64,000 nt of DNA from Paenibacillus sp. FSL R5-0517 (GCF_037974355.1 NZ_CP150235.1:1054001-1118000); one strand, 5' to 3'; counted from the first letter of the stretch, positions 1-8,700 are shown. The notes: generated by a model not told the origin, from the letters alone. Numbers and translations are program-made.

Positions 1-46
1 TGCGCTGGGTGTTATATTCACAGAGCTGTCCGAGTCGATGAAGTAA
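1..46 (+). CDS. Possible 3' end of a gene entering from the left
   Basis: The second forward frame is open from the window edge and ends at a TAA at 44-46; the last residues read ALGVIFTELSESMK. The first frame is also open, to a TAA at 70-72, so the frame is not certain. A strong terminator follows at 94-142, which supports a rightward gene ending here. No function can be assigned from so few residues. Confidence 0.3.
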   Translation, partial: ALGVIFTELSESMK

Positions 47-93
47 AGCTGTCGACAAACTCGCAACTGTAAAATTATAGAGTGTTTCTACGA

Positions 94-142
94 AGAGGAT
101 GTCCATAAGTCATGAATATGACGGGGGACATCCTCTTTGCTG
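94..142 (+). terminator. Rho-independent terminator
   Basis: Perfect 10-bp stem: GAGGATGTCC at 95-104 pairs with GGACATCCTC at 126-135, followed by TTTGCTGTGTTTTTT. It closes the gene entering from the left. Confidence 0.8.
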
Positions 143-157
143 TGTTTTTTTATGGTA

Positions 158-180
158 ATGAACCTGTGTTGGGTTCGTTA
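158..180 (-). repeat. Solitary 23-bp box related to the 193-bp elements
   Basis: Read on the minus strand this begins TAACGAACCCA-CAC, matching the first half of the 23-bp boxes found four times in each element at 4914, 19871 and 40168. The second half is diverged (GGTTCAT against CGTTATT). No partner box is found 50 bp away, so it is either a remnant or chance. Confidence 0.4.
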
Positions 181-449
181 GCAATTGGAGCGAGGGTGAA
201 TTCCTTTTGAGACAGCTCCTCCGTTGTAAAGAGTACATAGTCAACCTAAATGCGCTTATTGAAAACTTCTATAATAAACTCTATATGGAAATTACAGGTG
301 ATAATTCATATACTTATAGGAGTATGGAGTCTGCACAAGCGATCAGATTTCTCACATCCGTATCTGACGGAAGAAGCTTAGAATGCTTATAAGGGGCGTT
401 TGGATTTGGTCTATAGTTTTTGATAAAAAATGATACGGAGGTAGAAGTT

Positions 450-1505
450 ATGAGCGATATAAAACTGCCAATGATAAGACCTTCTGTACATGGTTACCTA
501 TGTAATGCCTATCCACTCTCAATTGTAATGCAGCATAAACAATCGGAGGCTTGGTTTTACAGTAATTATATTCAATTGATTTGTGCTGGAAACTTTCCAG
601 AAGGGAAATTCTTTTCGTTTTATACATCTAACTTGCCTTGGTATGATTTCTTTATGAGTTGTCCTCTCATTAACTATCAAAAGATCAACCAACGCTTTTT
701 GGAAAAATATATGGGGGGTATCATCAGCTTTATTTGTGATTCTATTGATCAAAATCAATATATTCATTTGTATGTGGATGAAAGTTATATTGCCCATAAA
801 AAGGCGTATAAAAAATATGCTTTGCCGCATGAAATGTTAATTTTCGGTTATAACAAAGAGACATTAAAATTTTATGTATCAGGCTATAATTCAGATGTTA
901 TATTCGGAGAATATGAGGTAGGCTTTGAAGAGCTTCTAGTCGCTTTTAACAATTGTGATAAAACAAAAAATAGAGAATATGTATGTTTATTATCTTATAA
1001 CCCAGAGCATAATTATCATTTTGATCTAAAATTGATTATTAGATCTTTGAGGGAGCTAAGGTTTAGTCTCAATTCATCTTATCATTATCGTTCTATGAGC
1101 ACTCCTTCTAATTGGATCTTTGGATTATCCATCTATGATCATATTGTTCAATATTTAAGTGATCAAGTTAGTACATCAAAGGAAAAGATTGATATACGAA
1201 TCTTTCATACCATGTGGGAGCATAAGCGTGTGATGTTGGATAGATTAGATTATTTGAAAGAACATCATTATTTGGACGATGCTGACGAGCTTATAAAAAT
1301 ATATTCTGAAATCGAATCGGATTCAAAAATTTTAAGAAATTTGGCTATAATATATAACAAAAATGAGAACGCCACCAGTATAACTTCTATCATTGAAAAA
1401 CTGAAAAAAATCAAGACTATAGAAGAGAATGCATTAAGCGACTTAATTTCAAAGTTGGAAAGTGTGGAGATCGATGAAAAGCTCCTGAGTCATTATTATC
1501 TATAA
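450..1505 (+). CDS. BtrH N-terminal-like protein (peptide/acyl transferase fold)
   Basis: The 351-residue protein has no signal peptide or membrane segment. Start ATG 450 is chosen because GGAGGT at 437-442 lies 7 nt upstream; an in-frame start at 420 lacks a ribosome site. N-terminal C18 sits in Y-L-C-N-x-x-PL, H127 in PHEMLIFGY and an acidic region in FYVSGYNSD follows. The same Cys-Asn-x-x-Pro-Leu and His-(x)4-Gly pattern occurs in the fused BtrH-ACP protein at 37332-38750. This resembles the family of butirosin protein BtrH, often found beside nonribosomal peptide or aminoglycoside genes; the family call is from memory and the role is inferred. The C-terminal 100 residues look helical and charged. 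The gene is clearly more AT-rich than those to its right, which suggests acquisition by transfer. No partner genes (ACP, ligase) lie next to it inside the window. Confidence 0.6.
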   Translation: MSDIKLPMIRPSVHGYLCNAYPLSIVMQHKQSEAWFYSNYIQLICAGNFPEGKFFSFYTSNLPWYDFFMSCPLINYQKINQRFLEKYMGGIISFICDSIDQNQYIHLYVDESYIAHKKAYKKYALPHEMLIFGYNKETLKFYVSGYNSDVIFGEYEVGFEELLVAFNNCDKTKNREYVCLLSYNPEHNYHFDLKLIIRSLRELRFSLNSSYHYRSMSTPSNWIFGLSIYDHIVQYLSDQVSTSKEKIDIRIFHTMWEHKRVMLDRLDYLKEHHYLDDADELIKIYSEIESDSKILRNLAIIYNKNENATSITSIIEKLKKIKTIEENALSDLISKLESVEIDEKLLSHYYL

Positions 1506-1637
1506 TGTATACAGAGGTGCAGTATGAGGTATAGGAATCTGTGATGCGTGTAAAGTATAGCCATAAACCTTAAAAAAAGTTGTCTGATTTAATGTTTAAT
1601 GTAGACAATACACAGCTAGCGATTTATTAGCTACAAC

Positions 1638-1676
1638 TAAAGGGGGAGTCAGAGAAAGCGGACTTAGCTCCCCTTC
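1638..1676 (+). terminator. Weak hairpin, possible terminator
   Basis: AAGGGGGAG at 1640-1648 pairs with CTCCCCTT at 1668-1675 with one bulged G; the T tract is poor. It lies 130 bp after the BtrH-like gene. In the rest of the gap from 1506 to 2005 I see no gene or repeat. Confidence 0.35.
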
Positions 1677-2005
1677 GTATCAACTAATGAGCATCCAATT
1701 TCCTTCCGAATGTCCTGTTCTCTGCACGCTTGAATACCCCATACATAACCATGTTTAATAAACCGAGTATAGCCCGCTTCCAATCCTAAGACTGCACTTC
1801 CCTAGACAATGGATAGGACAACGCTCAGCATGCTGAATAGGCTTATGAACTGTATCTCACTGTTACTCTAGTGTTATTGGCTTGATAATGTTAAATAGTG
1901 TAAGCTTGAGAGCAGATATAAGGGTTCTAATGATGCGTAATGCGATATGTCAAACGGGCAACAAAAGTGGTATCTATATGAATGAGAAGGGATCTGGATG
2001 ATTCA

Positions 2006-3181
2006 ATGACTCAAAAAATCTATTATGACTCTGCTTATACAAGAGAGTGGCATACAACAATTACTGGCAAAGTAGACAAGGAAGATGGTGTATATGTCAC
2101 GCTGGCGGAGACTGCTTTTTACCCGCATGGGGGTGGACAACCTTGTGATGTGGGACAAATTGGCGGCATCGCTGTACTGGATGTAAACATCGAAGACGGA
2201 GAGGTATGGCATAAGCTGGAACGTGCTCCTGAACAGAGCGAGGTACAGTGCGAGCTGGATTGGGCGCGAAGATTCGATCATATGCAGCAGCATACGGGAC
2301 AGCATTTGTTATCGGCAATGACGTTGAAAGTGGCTGAAGCCATGACGCTCAGTTTTCATCTTGGTACGGAGTATGACACGATTGATGTGGCTGCTGAGTT
2401 GGGAGCGGATCAATTGACCATCATTGAACAAGAAGTGAATCGTCAGATCTATCGTAATGCTCGCATCAACACGTCCTGGGTTACGGCAGAAGAGGCTGCA
2501 CAATTGCCGCTGGTGAAGCAACCTACGGTAACGGAAGACATTCGTATCGTCGAGATCGAAGGTGTGGAGTATAACGCCTGCGGCGGAACCCATGTGTCGG
2601 CTACAGGTGAGATTGGCATCATCAAACTGTTAAAGACCGAAAAAGTGAAGGGCGGCACTCGCATTTATTTCAAATGTGGAACAAGGGCGCTGAATGAATT
2701 CACATCCACACAACATGTGCTCAATAGCATTATGGTTAAATTAAAGACCAGCAAGGACGAATTATTGGAGCGCATTGAGAAAATGGAACTGGAGCAAAAA
2801 CAGCTGCAAACTGAGCTGAATGCAGTGAAAACAACCAATGATGCCTACTATGCGGAGCAACTTCTGGCTGCTCGCGAAGGGCTGGTGATTGCTCAGGTCT
2901 TTGAAGACAAATCTCTCAAGGATATGCAGAGCCTGGCTACCAAATTGACGACAGACCATGAAGGCCTCGTACTCTTTGCCAGTATCTCCGAGGCGAAAGT
3001 TGTTCTGGCACAGAACGGACAGCCGCCTGAATGGGCTTGCGGACCTTTCTTCAAAGGCAATCTTGGTGCCTACCAGGGCAAAGGTGGCGGCAGTGAGAAA
3101 ATGGCTCAGGCCGGCTTTGCCAGCAGTGAAGACGCGCTTGCCTTTTACGAATTCACCAAGGACCAGTTGGGACATCACTGA
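2006..3181 (+). CDS. Alanyl-tRNA editing protein (AlaX-L type, with DHHA1 domain)
   Basis: The 391-residue cytosolic protein resembles the editing and C-terminal parts of alanyl-tRNA synthetase without its catalytic core. It probably hydrolyses Ser- or Gly-tRNA(Ala) in trans. Visible motifs are an N-terminal beta-barrel with GGGQP (residues 42-46), the zinc ligands of HTGQH (H96, H100) and CGGTH (C192, H196), a coiled-coil linker around 250-285, and a C-terminal DHHA1 domain with the glycine-rich GGGS near its end. An ATG at 1982 is in frame, but ATG 2006 (MTQKIYY) fits family starts better; both have weak ribosome sites, with AAGGGA at 1987. The neighbours are unrelated, so it is probably transcribed alone. 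Confidence 0.9.
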   Translation: MTQKIYYDSAYTREWHTTITGKVDKEDGVYVTLAETAFYPHGGGQPCDVGQIGGIAVLDVNIEDGEVWHKLERAPEQSEVQCELDWARRFDHMQQHTGQHLLSAMTLKVAEAMTLSFHLGTEYDTIDVAAELGADQLTIIEQEVNRQIYRNARINTSWVTAEEAAQLPLVKQPTVTEDIRIVEIEGVEYNACGGTHVSATGEIGIIKLLKTEKVKGGTRIYFKCGTRALNEFTSTQHVLNSIMVKLKTSKDELLERIEKMELEQKQLQTELNAVKTTNDAYYAEQLLAAREGLVIAQVFEDKSLKDMQSLATKLTTDHEGLVLFASISEAKVVLAQNGQPPEWACGPFFKGNLGAYQGKGGGSEKMAQAGFASSEDALAFYEFTKDQLGHH

Positions 3182-3336
3182 TCTGTATTTTGCAGATACG
3201 AATACGAGACAGGTAGCATTGAAATATGAGTGGGACAAGCACGTCACATTGTGGCGTGTTTTCCATGGATATCGAGGGACATGGGTTACTGGTTACATGA
3301 GTTGAACGATTGGCAATCGTTAAAGGAGGTTGGAAG

Positions 3337-4641
3337 ATGACAGAACGAATTCCGTGTATACGGGAGGCATGTGCAAACACCATTTTGCCAACAACGGCTG
3401 CCAGAACAGGTGGGTTTTGCATGCCTTGCAAGCAGGAGATGGAGCGCGAGGAGCGCCAGAGATACATTGAAGCGAATCGACGTGACGTGAACGTGTATGC
3501 AGGTATCACAGACCCGGTCGAAGTATTGAAAATCATGCATGAACCTCAGGTTCGCGACCCATTAATTCGTTATGTGCCCTATGAAAAATCCAAGGAAGAG
3601 GTATATCTGTCCTTGTCTGCAGAGCAACAGGATCAGATGAAGGATTACGCGATGCAACGGATTCGTACAGGTGATGAAGATAACGGCAAAGACATTCTGA
3701 TATACCTCGTTTGTTACCATGATATATCGTTGACCAACGAAATTCCTGAGCTGCTGGAACAGGAGATCTATTATCCTGCGATTTTGGTTAAAAGTGCCTC
3801 GCCTGAAGTTCGAGATCGGCTCCTGCAGCAGGTGAATACCGATGATGAGAATCGGAACCACATATTGCTCATGCTGGCCCATATCGGGGATGATGTTGTC
3901 GTGCAGCAGTTCCGGCAATGGAGACAATCTCCGCCATCCTGGGCGTGCGAATTGTACGTGGCACCTGAGCATTACACCACTGAAGCAGGATGGGAGCTTA
4001 CGAATGACGGGCAGCGCAGAGAATTATTCACCACCCCAAGTTATTCACTCTATAAAGCAACAGAAAATGAAGCAACTAAAATGGCAATATCCGAAGATTC
4101 GCTATTGATGCTGACCCCGAGCGCTCAAGGTTGTCCATGGTGTGGTAGTGCATTAACGTCCTTAATTAATCTGGATGTTAAGCATCCGGCACTGCGGGAT
4201 GTGTCTTGGCATGCTGAGCGACTTCAGATCCAGACTTGCGTGATATGCAGTAGTTATGGCGTGGTTTACATGGAACTGGACGCAGCCGGGGAACCGTTAT
4301 GGAGTTCACATAATGTCATGCCTATGGGAATGGATGAGATTGACCTGGAAGACTATGGTGAACTTGCACCGGATGTCGGCCGGCAGTTTAGGATTGCGAA
4401 TGCATCGCGTCATGCATTCCATGCCAGCGAGTGGGGAATGGAGCCATCGCTATCTCAGATCGGGGGCCATCCGGGTTGGGTTCAGGATGCCGAGTATCCA
4501 CCATGTCCATGCTGTTCCGCGAGAATGAAGGCTGTCGCACAACTGGATTGGGGTGAGGTTGAGGAATATGGTGAGGGCATGTATTACATGTTCATATGTG
4601 AGCCGTGCCAGATGACCGCCGTATCGTATCAGCAATCTTGA
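3337..4641 (+). CDS. Cys-rich zinc-ribbon protein, DUF1963/YwqG-like C-terminus
   Basis: The 434-residue soluble protein has no recognised enzyme domain. ATG 3337 is preceded by AAAGGAGGT at 3322-3330, which decides the start over an upstream in-frame GTG/ATG. An N-terminal cysteine knuckle is seen (C7, C12, C28, C31). Further CxxC pairs are C266/C269 with C301/C304, and C390/C393 with C421/C424, so up to three zinc sites are likely. The middle (about 60-200) is helical and looks repeat-like. The C-terminal stretch with GGHPGWVQD, CPCC and a final QQS resembles the DUF1963 (YwqG) family as I remember it. The function is unknown. The gene stands alone, with a terminator at 4741. Confidence 0.75.
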   Translation: MTERIPCIREACANTILPTTAARTGGFCMPCKQEMEREERQRYIEANRRDVNVYAGITDPVEVLKIMHEPQVRDPLIRYVPYEKSKEEVYLSLSAEQQDQMKDYAMQRIRTGDEDNGKDILIYLVCYHDISLTNEIPELLEQEIYYPAILVKSASPEVRDRLLQQVNTDDENRNHILLMLAHIGDDVVVQQFRQWRQSPPSWACELYVAPEHYTTEAGWELTNDGQRRELFTTPSYSLYKATENEATKMAISEDSLLMLTPSAQGCPWCGSALTSLINLDVKHPALRDVSWHAERLQIQTCVICSSYGVVYMELDAAGEPLWSSHNVMPMGMDEIDLEDYGELAPDVGRQFRIANASRHAFHASEWGMEPSLSQIGGHPGWVQDAEYPPCPCCSARMKAVAQLDWGEVEEYGEGMYYMFICEPCQMTAVSYQQS

Positions 4642-4740
4642 GGTGGAAGCTATGATTATAAGCCATTAACACATCTATAGTACTACAGGACCGATTCGGT
4701 TGTAAGAGAGTGGACAGTTGCAGTCATACTATGACTATAT

Positions 4741-4782
4741 AAGGCATCCCGTAAGTTCTTGAACTTCATGGATGCCTTTTTG
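4741..4782 (+). terminator. Terminator of the zinc-ribbon gene
   Basis: AAGGCATCC at 4741-4749 pairs with GGATGCCTT at 4770-4778, followed by TTTTTG. An inner AAGTTC/GAACTT stem extends it. Confidence 0.85.
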
Positions 4783-4913
4783 CTTGCTCTGCGCAGGATA
4801 CAAGGGGGCTATCTGCTCCAATTAGCCTTTTTTTATGTTAGTTATTTAGTCAGCAGTGAGAGAATGGGCGGTTTTTCTGCGTGCTTGGGCAGCTTTGTCG
4901 TACGCACACAATG

Positions 4914-5106
4914 TAACGAACCCAGCACGTCTTATTAGGCGATTTTGCAGCACTGTAGAATTCTAACGAATCGTAGCGATGTTATTGCTTCTTATGCCAG
5001 GTGTTTTCGAAGCAAATCAGAGGTTTTGTCTGTAATAAGACTGCTGAGATTCGTTAGAATTTCATATGGCTGTATAACAGCGATATAAGGTGTGTCCGAT
5101 TCGTTA
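4914..5106. repeat. 193-bp four-box inverted element, copy A
   Basis: Four 23-bp boxes lie at 4914-4936 and 4964-4986 (forward) and at 5034-5056 and 5084-5106 (inverted). Each reads TAACGAAYC, about 8 variable bases, then a TTATT-like end. Gaps are 27, 47 and 27 bp, exactly as in the copies at 19871 and 40168. Flanks of the inner boxes (GAATTC before, GAATTTC after) extend the pairing. It sits between a rightward gene end and a leftward gene end, and no gene is seen inside. See the findings. Confidence 0.85.
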
Positions 5107-5114
5107 GCGCTTGG

Positions 5115-5200
5115 CCCAAACCCGAACCCGAACCCGAACCCGAACCCGAACCCGAACCCGAACCCGAACCCGAACCCGAACCCGAACCCGAACCCGAACC
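5115..5200. repeat. Hexanucleotide tandem repeat (CCCGAA)n
   Basis: Thirteen perfect CCCGAA units run from 5121 to 5198, preceded by one CCCAAA variant at 5115 and followed by a partial unit. It starts 8 bp after repeat element A. Read on the minus strand it gives a Gly-Ser repeat in an open frame, but nothing suggests that frame is translated. Its length is likely to vary between strains by slippage. The remaining sequence to 5327 shows no gene. Confidence 0.95.
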
Positions 5201-5327
5201 TAAACTCACCTCATACACACCGCCCGCGCAATTACTACTCATACACACTAGCCCCACACTAGCCGCCAGCATAATAACACCTAAGTTACTCCTACTGCGA
5301 GCGTATGCTCCTGTTCAATACATCCGT

Positions 5328-5675
5328 CTACAATTCCGCAGATGCCTGCTTTAACAAACCAGACAACCACTCATAATCCGGCGTATCTTTTTCCTTGAGC
5401 TTGATCGTTTTGCGTTCTTCCGGGCCTTCAAATATGCCATCGGGTAGATCAAGTCCGGTTGCATGAAAGATCGTGAAGGATACGGCTTGTTTGGATGGAG
5501 AGATGACCGCAGCGTAACTTCCGTTTTTCAAAAAATGAGGTTTCTTGTATTGCACGCGTTCCTGCACGTCTGGGATGGTATCATGCACCATTTGTCGCAA
5601 TTGTTCAGCGACCTGTACTTGCCAGGGGATCTGAATCTGTTCAATAAACGTAGTAACTTCTACATTCTTGGTCAT
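5328..5675 (-). CDS. DUF1801 (YdhG-like) domain protein
   Basis: The 115-residue cytosolic protein belongs to the small alpha/beta DUF1801 family, some members of which are annotated as iron chaperones. Visible features are the helix with LRQMVHDTIPDVQERVQYKKPHF, where family members carry the E-x-x-xY-x-P pattern, and a central strand pair SYAAVISPSKQAVSFTIF. The start codon overlaps the stop of the upstream acetyltransferase by 4 nt (ATGA), so the two are translationally coupled in a leftward operon. No biochemical role is visible in the sequence. Confidence 0.85.
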   Translation of the reverse strand: MTKNVEVTTFIEQIQIPWQVQVAEQLRQMVHDTIPDVQERVQYKKPHFLKNGSYAAVISPSKQAVSFTIFHATGLDLPDGIFEGPEERKTIKLKEKDTPDYEWLSGLLKQASAEL

Positions 5676-6247
5676 GCATGTTCACCCTCCGTATGGATCT
5701 GATTGTGTGTTTCCCATTCTGATCTCAGGATTCCCATCATTAAGCGGTCGTAACGTTTGCCATCACGATATACTGCTGAACGAGCCCGACCTTCCAATTG
5801 AAAACCAACCTTTTCATAGGAGCGAATCGCTTTGGCATTGTAGGCGATGACATCGAGACCAACCCGGTCCAGATTCATCTCGTGGAACGCATATCGTAAA
5901 ATAAGATTCAACGCTTCCGTGCCATATCCCTTGTTGCGATGTTCCGCAAGTCCGATGCCAATGGCAAGCTGTCCGCAGCGGTTGTTCCATTCAATGCTAT
6001 GAATGACGACAAAACCAATCAGCGTATCCTCTTCATGCGTGCGAAGTCTGAAGTACACTTCCTTGTTTTTAGTCTCTCCCTCATCTTCCAACTGTTTCTC
6101 TGAGTAGGGAATGGCAAGATCAGTATCCACATTCCGTAGATATTCCGGGTCTTCGTTCCATTGCAGCATGGTCTGCACATCTTCAGCACGTGGGGGTGTC
6201 ATTTTCAATCGTGTGCTATAAAACAGGTTATCCGTTGTTAGTGTCAT
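5672..6247 (-). CDS. GNAT N-acetyltransferase, RimJ/RimL type
   Basis: The 191-residue cytosolic enzyme should transfer acetyl from acetyl-CoA to an amine, either a protein N-terminus or a small molecule. Motif A, the acetyl-CoA pyrophosphate loop, is visible as GIGLAEHRNKGYGTEAL. The typical RimJ-like tail YEKVGFQLEGRARSAVYRDGKRYD follows. ATG 6247 is chosen because AAAGGAG lies 6 nt upstream on the minus strand; six more in-frame residues upstream are probably untranslated. It is first in a two-gene operon with the DUF1801 gene. The substrate is not predictable. Confidence 0.9.
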   Translation of the reverse strand: MTLTTDNLFYSTRLKMTPPRAEDVQTMLQWNEDPEYLRNVDTDLAIPYSEKQLEDEGETKNKEVYFRLRTHEEDTLIGFVVIHSIEWNNRCGQLAIGIGLAEHRNKGYGTEALNLILRYAFHEMNLDRVGLDVIAYNAKAIRSYEKVGFQLEGRARSAVYRDGKRYDRLMMGILRSEWETHNQIHTEGEHA

Positions 6248-6427
6248 AGGGTTCTCCTTTTGCATCTGATAGCCTCATCATAATGGAAATAATAGGTGAA
6301 TCACAATAGAACATTTTATTGCATATAAGTGGCCTCTTGTCATGAAACCTAACACGGTAGTAAGATGAATTAATCGAAATGCATTCAGTGATAGAACCAA
6401 TAAAAATGTCAGCAGGAGTGATATGTT

Positions 6428-6883
6428 TTGGAGATCAAAGTGGATGATTTGAGTGGAGTACAAGTGAAGGCATTAATCGCGGAGCACTTGCAAGGGATGG
6501 CAGCGGATTCGCCTCCAGAGAGTATTCATGCGTTGAATCTGGATGGACTCAAGAAGCCTGAAATTACATTCTGGTGTGCATGGGAAGCGGATGAACTACT
6601 GGGCTGCGGAGCCATCAAAGAACTTGATCCAGAACATGCAGAATTGAAGTCGATGCGTACGGCTTCGGCCCACTTGAGAAAAGGCGTAGCGAGAAAAATT
6701 TTGGCTCACATTATGGAGGTTGCCACAGAACGTGGCTATAAACGAATTAGTCTGGAGACGGGTTCAATGGATTCATTTATCCCGGCAAGGAAGCTGTATG
6801 AAGATTTCGGATTCGAATATTGCGAACCATTCGCCGACTATATATTGGACCCGAACAGCGCATTTATGACGAAAACAATCTAA
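6428..6883 (+). CDS. GNAT N-acetyltransferase
   Basis: The 151-residue single-domain acetyltransferase starts at TTG 6428, with GGAG at 6415-6418. The family core is clear: beta4 CAWEADELLGCGAIKEL, the acetyl-CoA loop HLRKGVARKILAHIM, and the C-terminal ARKLYEDFGFEYCEPFADY that closes the CoA tunnel. This PhnO/YjgM-like arrangement is typical of small-molecule or peptide acetyltransferases. It is divergent from the neighbouring RimJ-like gene and ends at its own terminator at 6901. The substrate is unknown. Confidence 0.88.
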   Translation: MEIKVDDLSGVQVKALIAEHLQGMAADSPPESIHALNLDGLKKPEITFWCAWEADELLGCGAIKELDPEHAELKSMRTASAHLRKGVARKILAHIMEVATERGYKRISLETGSMDSFIPARKLYEDFGFEYCEPFADYILDPNSAFMTKTI

Positions 6884-6900
6884 ATGGATTCGCATGAGAA

Positions 6901-6936
6901 ACCAGCATTCTGTTTGTACAGGATGCTGGTTTTTAT
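6901..6936 (+). terminator. Terminator after the acetyltransferase
   Basis: ACCAGCAT at 6901-6908 pairs with ATGCTGGT at 6923-6930, with an inner CTGT/ACAG pair; TTTTTATTT follows. Confidence 0.85.
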
Positions 6937-7039
6937 TTATTTTGCAACATATCGTACATTTTTAAAGTTGGAAAAAGAGTAGAATACACGCAATGATGTA
7001 ACATGGACCATGCTATGAAAAGGGTGGAGGGAGCTGTGG

Positions 7040-7162
7040 ATGATATATTGGTGGCTAGATCAGATGAATCCGCTGTTTGCCGTCTTGGTGTTATGTTCCT
7101 ATAATTGCTGTGGTGCTTACCTAGATTGTATACAGATTGCTTTGTGCCATTGTGGGGTATAA
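7040..7162 (+). CDS. Possible 40-residue hydrophobic Cys-rich peptide
   Basis: A short frame starts at ATG 7040 and stops at TAA 7160-7162. GGAGGG lies 8 nt upstream. The peptide begins MIYWWLDQMNPLFAVLVL and has six cysteines in its second half (C19, C23, C24, C29, C36, C38), with a single hydrophobic stretch that could span a membrane. It lies in a 420-bp gap upstream of a permease gene. Nothing but the ribosome site and composition supports it, and it may be chance. Confidence 0.25.
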   Translation: MIYWWLDQMNPLFAVLVLCSYNCCGAYLDCIQIALCHCGV

Positions 7163-7306
7163 AACATAGGTTATGTCCAAATATGCTTGGGATGAATTGG
7201 CCATAAGGAACTTCTGGGCTGATTGCTGGACAATAGGGTATACTGGACATTATGTCTATGAAACAAGACAGTATTACAGACGTTTTTTACATCAGGAGGA
7301 TTTGAA

Positions 7307-8659
7307 TTGGCTCAGACAGAAGGAACACTACAGAAGAAGCTTAAACCAAGACACATCAGTTTTATGGCTATGGGCGGTGTGATTGGTACAGGGATTTTCA
7401 AAGGCAGCGCAGAGACGATCGGACTCGCAGGTCCGGGCGTTATTATCACGTACATTTTTGCCGGATTATTGTTGCTGGTGGTTATGGCCGCGATGGCGGA
7501 GATGGCTACGGTGTATAAAAACAAGAATATGAAAGACTTCGTGCAGGAAGCATTCGGTAGCCGAGTTTCCTTTGTTATGGGATGGATGTATTGCTTCCTA
7601 TGGTTATCGGTATGTGTTATTGAGGTGATTGCCGCCGGGAGCTTTTTGCAGTATTGGTTTACAGAAGTACCGTTGTGGATGCTGAGTCTGGGGTGTGCGG
7701 CGTTCATTATACTTGTTAATCTGCTCAGTGTGGGTGTGTTCGGGGAATTTGAGTTCTGGCTGGCCGGGATCAAAATTGCCATGATCATCATTTTTATCTT
7801 CCTGGGTGCAGGGTTGATCTTTGGCATTATTCCAAGTGATAACACCCCTTATCTGCAAAATTATACACAAGCAGGCGGGTTCTTCCCCAACGGTTGGTCA
7901 TCGATCTTCTCGGCATTGCTTGTGGTCATGTTCTCTTATGGGGGATCGGAGCTGATTGGTCTGACTCTGACGGAGACGAAAAATGCAGAAAAAGTGATGC
8001 CCAAAATCGTGGGCAATTTCATGCTTCGAATTATTCTGTTCTTCACCTTGCCGATTCTCATCATCTGTGGTCTCATCCCATGGAATGAGATTGGGCCGGA
8101 AAGCAGTCCGTTTGTACAGGTACTCGCCTCAACGGGACTACCAGGAGCAGCACACATTATGAACTTTATTTTGGTGACGGCAGTTCTGTCCGCTGCAAAT
8201 TCAGGGATCTACGGTGCATCCCGGATGATGCATTCCATGGCAGTGGGTGGTGAAGCTCCGAAGGCATTATCACAGACAAATCGTAACGGTAGCCCGGTTA
8301 ATATCTTGCTGGTGTGCGCGGTTGTATTGCTTGGAGGTTCCATGCTTGGCCTGTTCGCGCAGGATCAACTGTTCCGTGTATTGCTCGCAGTTCCGGGCTT
8401 TGTGGTCATCCTTGTGTGGATCTGTATTGCCTCATCACAGTTAAAACTGCGGAAGAGATATCCGGTTCAACCGACCTTCAAAGTTTGGGGTTTCCCTTAC
8501 GTCACCGGAGTGGTGGTACTATGTCTCAGTGTGATTGCGGTGATGTTTGTGTTCGATGAAGGTAATCGGTTCAGCATTAGCATCTGTCTTGCCGTGCTTG
8601 CGTTGCTGATCATCTGGTCCCTGATTAGATTCAGGAGGACGAATGGACGAACAGTTTAG
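7307..8659 (+). CDS. Amino-acid permease, APC superfamily
   Basis: The 450-residue membrane protein has about 12 predicted helices. The N-terminal KLKPRHISFMAMGGVIGTGIFKGSAETIGLAGPG is the classic APC signature, with the substrate-carboxylate-binding GVIGTGIF in helix 1; GGSELIGLTLTE in helix 6 is also typical of the LysP/GabP/YtnA group. It should import an amino acid with protons; the specificity cannot be read. TTG 7307 is the start, with AGGAGGA at 7294-7300 and a 6-nt spacing. It is transcribed alone and ends at the terminator at 8701. Confidence 0.92.
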   Translation: MAQTEGTLQKKLKPRHISFMAMGGVIGTGIFKGSAETIGLAGPGVIITYIFAGLLLLVVMAAMAEMATVYKNKNMKDFVQEAFGSRVSFVMGWMYCFLWLSVCVIEVIAAGSFLQYWFTEVPLWMLSLGCAAFIILVNLLSVGVFGEFEFWLAGIKIAMIIIFIFLGAGLIFGIIPSDNTPYLQNYTQAGGFFPNGWSSIFSALLVVMFSYGGSELIGLTLTETKNAEKVMPKIVGNFMLRIILFFTLPILIICGLIPWNEIGPESSPFVQVLASTGLPGAAHIMNFILVTAVLSAANSGIYGASRMMHSMAVGGEAPKALSQTNRNGSPVNILLVCAVVLLGGSMLGLFAQDQLFRVLLAVPGFVVILVWICIASSQLKLRKRYPVQPTFKVWGFPYVTGVVVLCLSVIAVMFVFDEGNRFSISICLAVLALLIIWSLIRFRRTNGRTV

Positions 8660-8700
8660 TATGAATGGGTAGTCATCATTAATGAGAAAACTTTATAAGT

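Noticed and set aside
207..392. 61-codon open frame with a TTG start and GAGGGTGA upstream
   Set aside because: No recognisable domain, it lies just downstream of a terminator, and a chance frame in this AT-rich stretch is as likely. Not listed as a gene.
4914..5106. CRISPR-like look of 23-bp boxes with 27-bp spacers at a 50-bp period
   Set aside because: Only two direct plus two inverted units, boxes are degenerate, spacing geometry recurs at three loci, and there are no cas genes.
5054..5272. Leftward frame encoding a Gly-Ser repeat
   Set aside because: The repeat is simply the CCCGAA hexamer array read on the minus strand; no ribosome site or domain supports translation.
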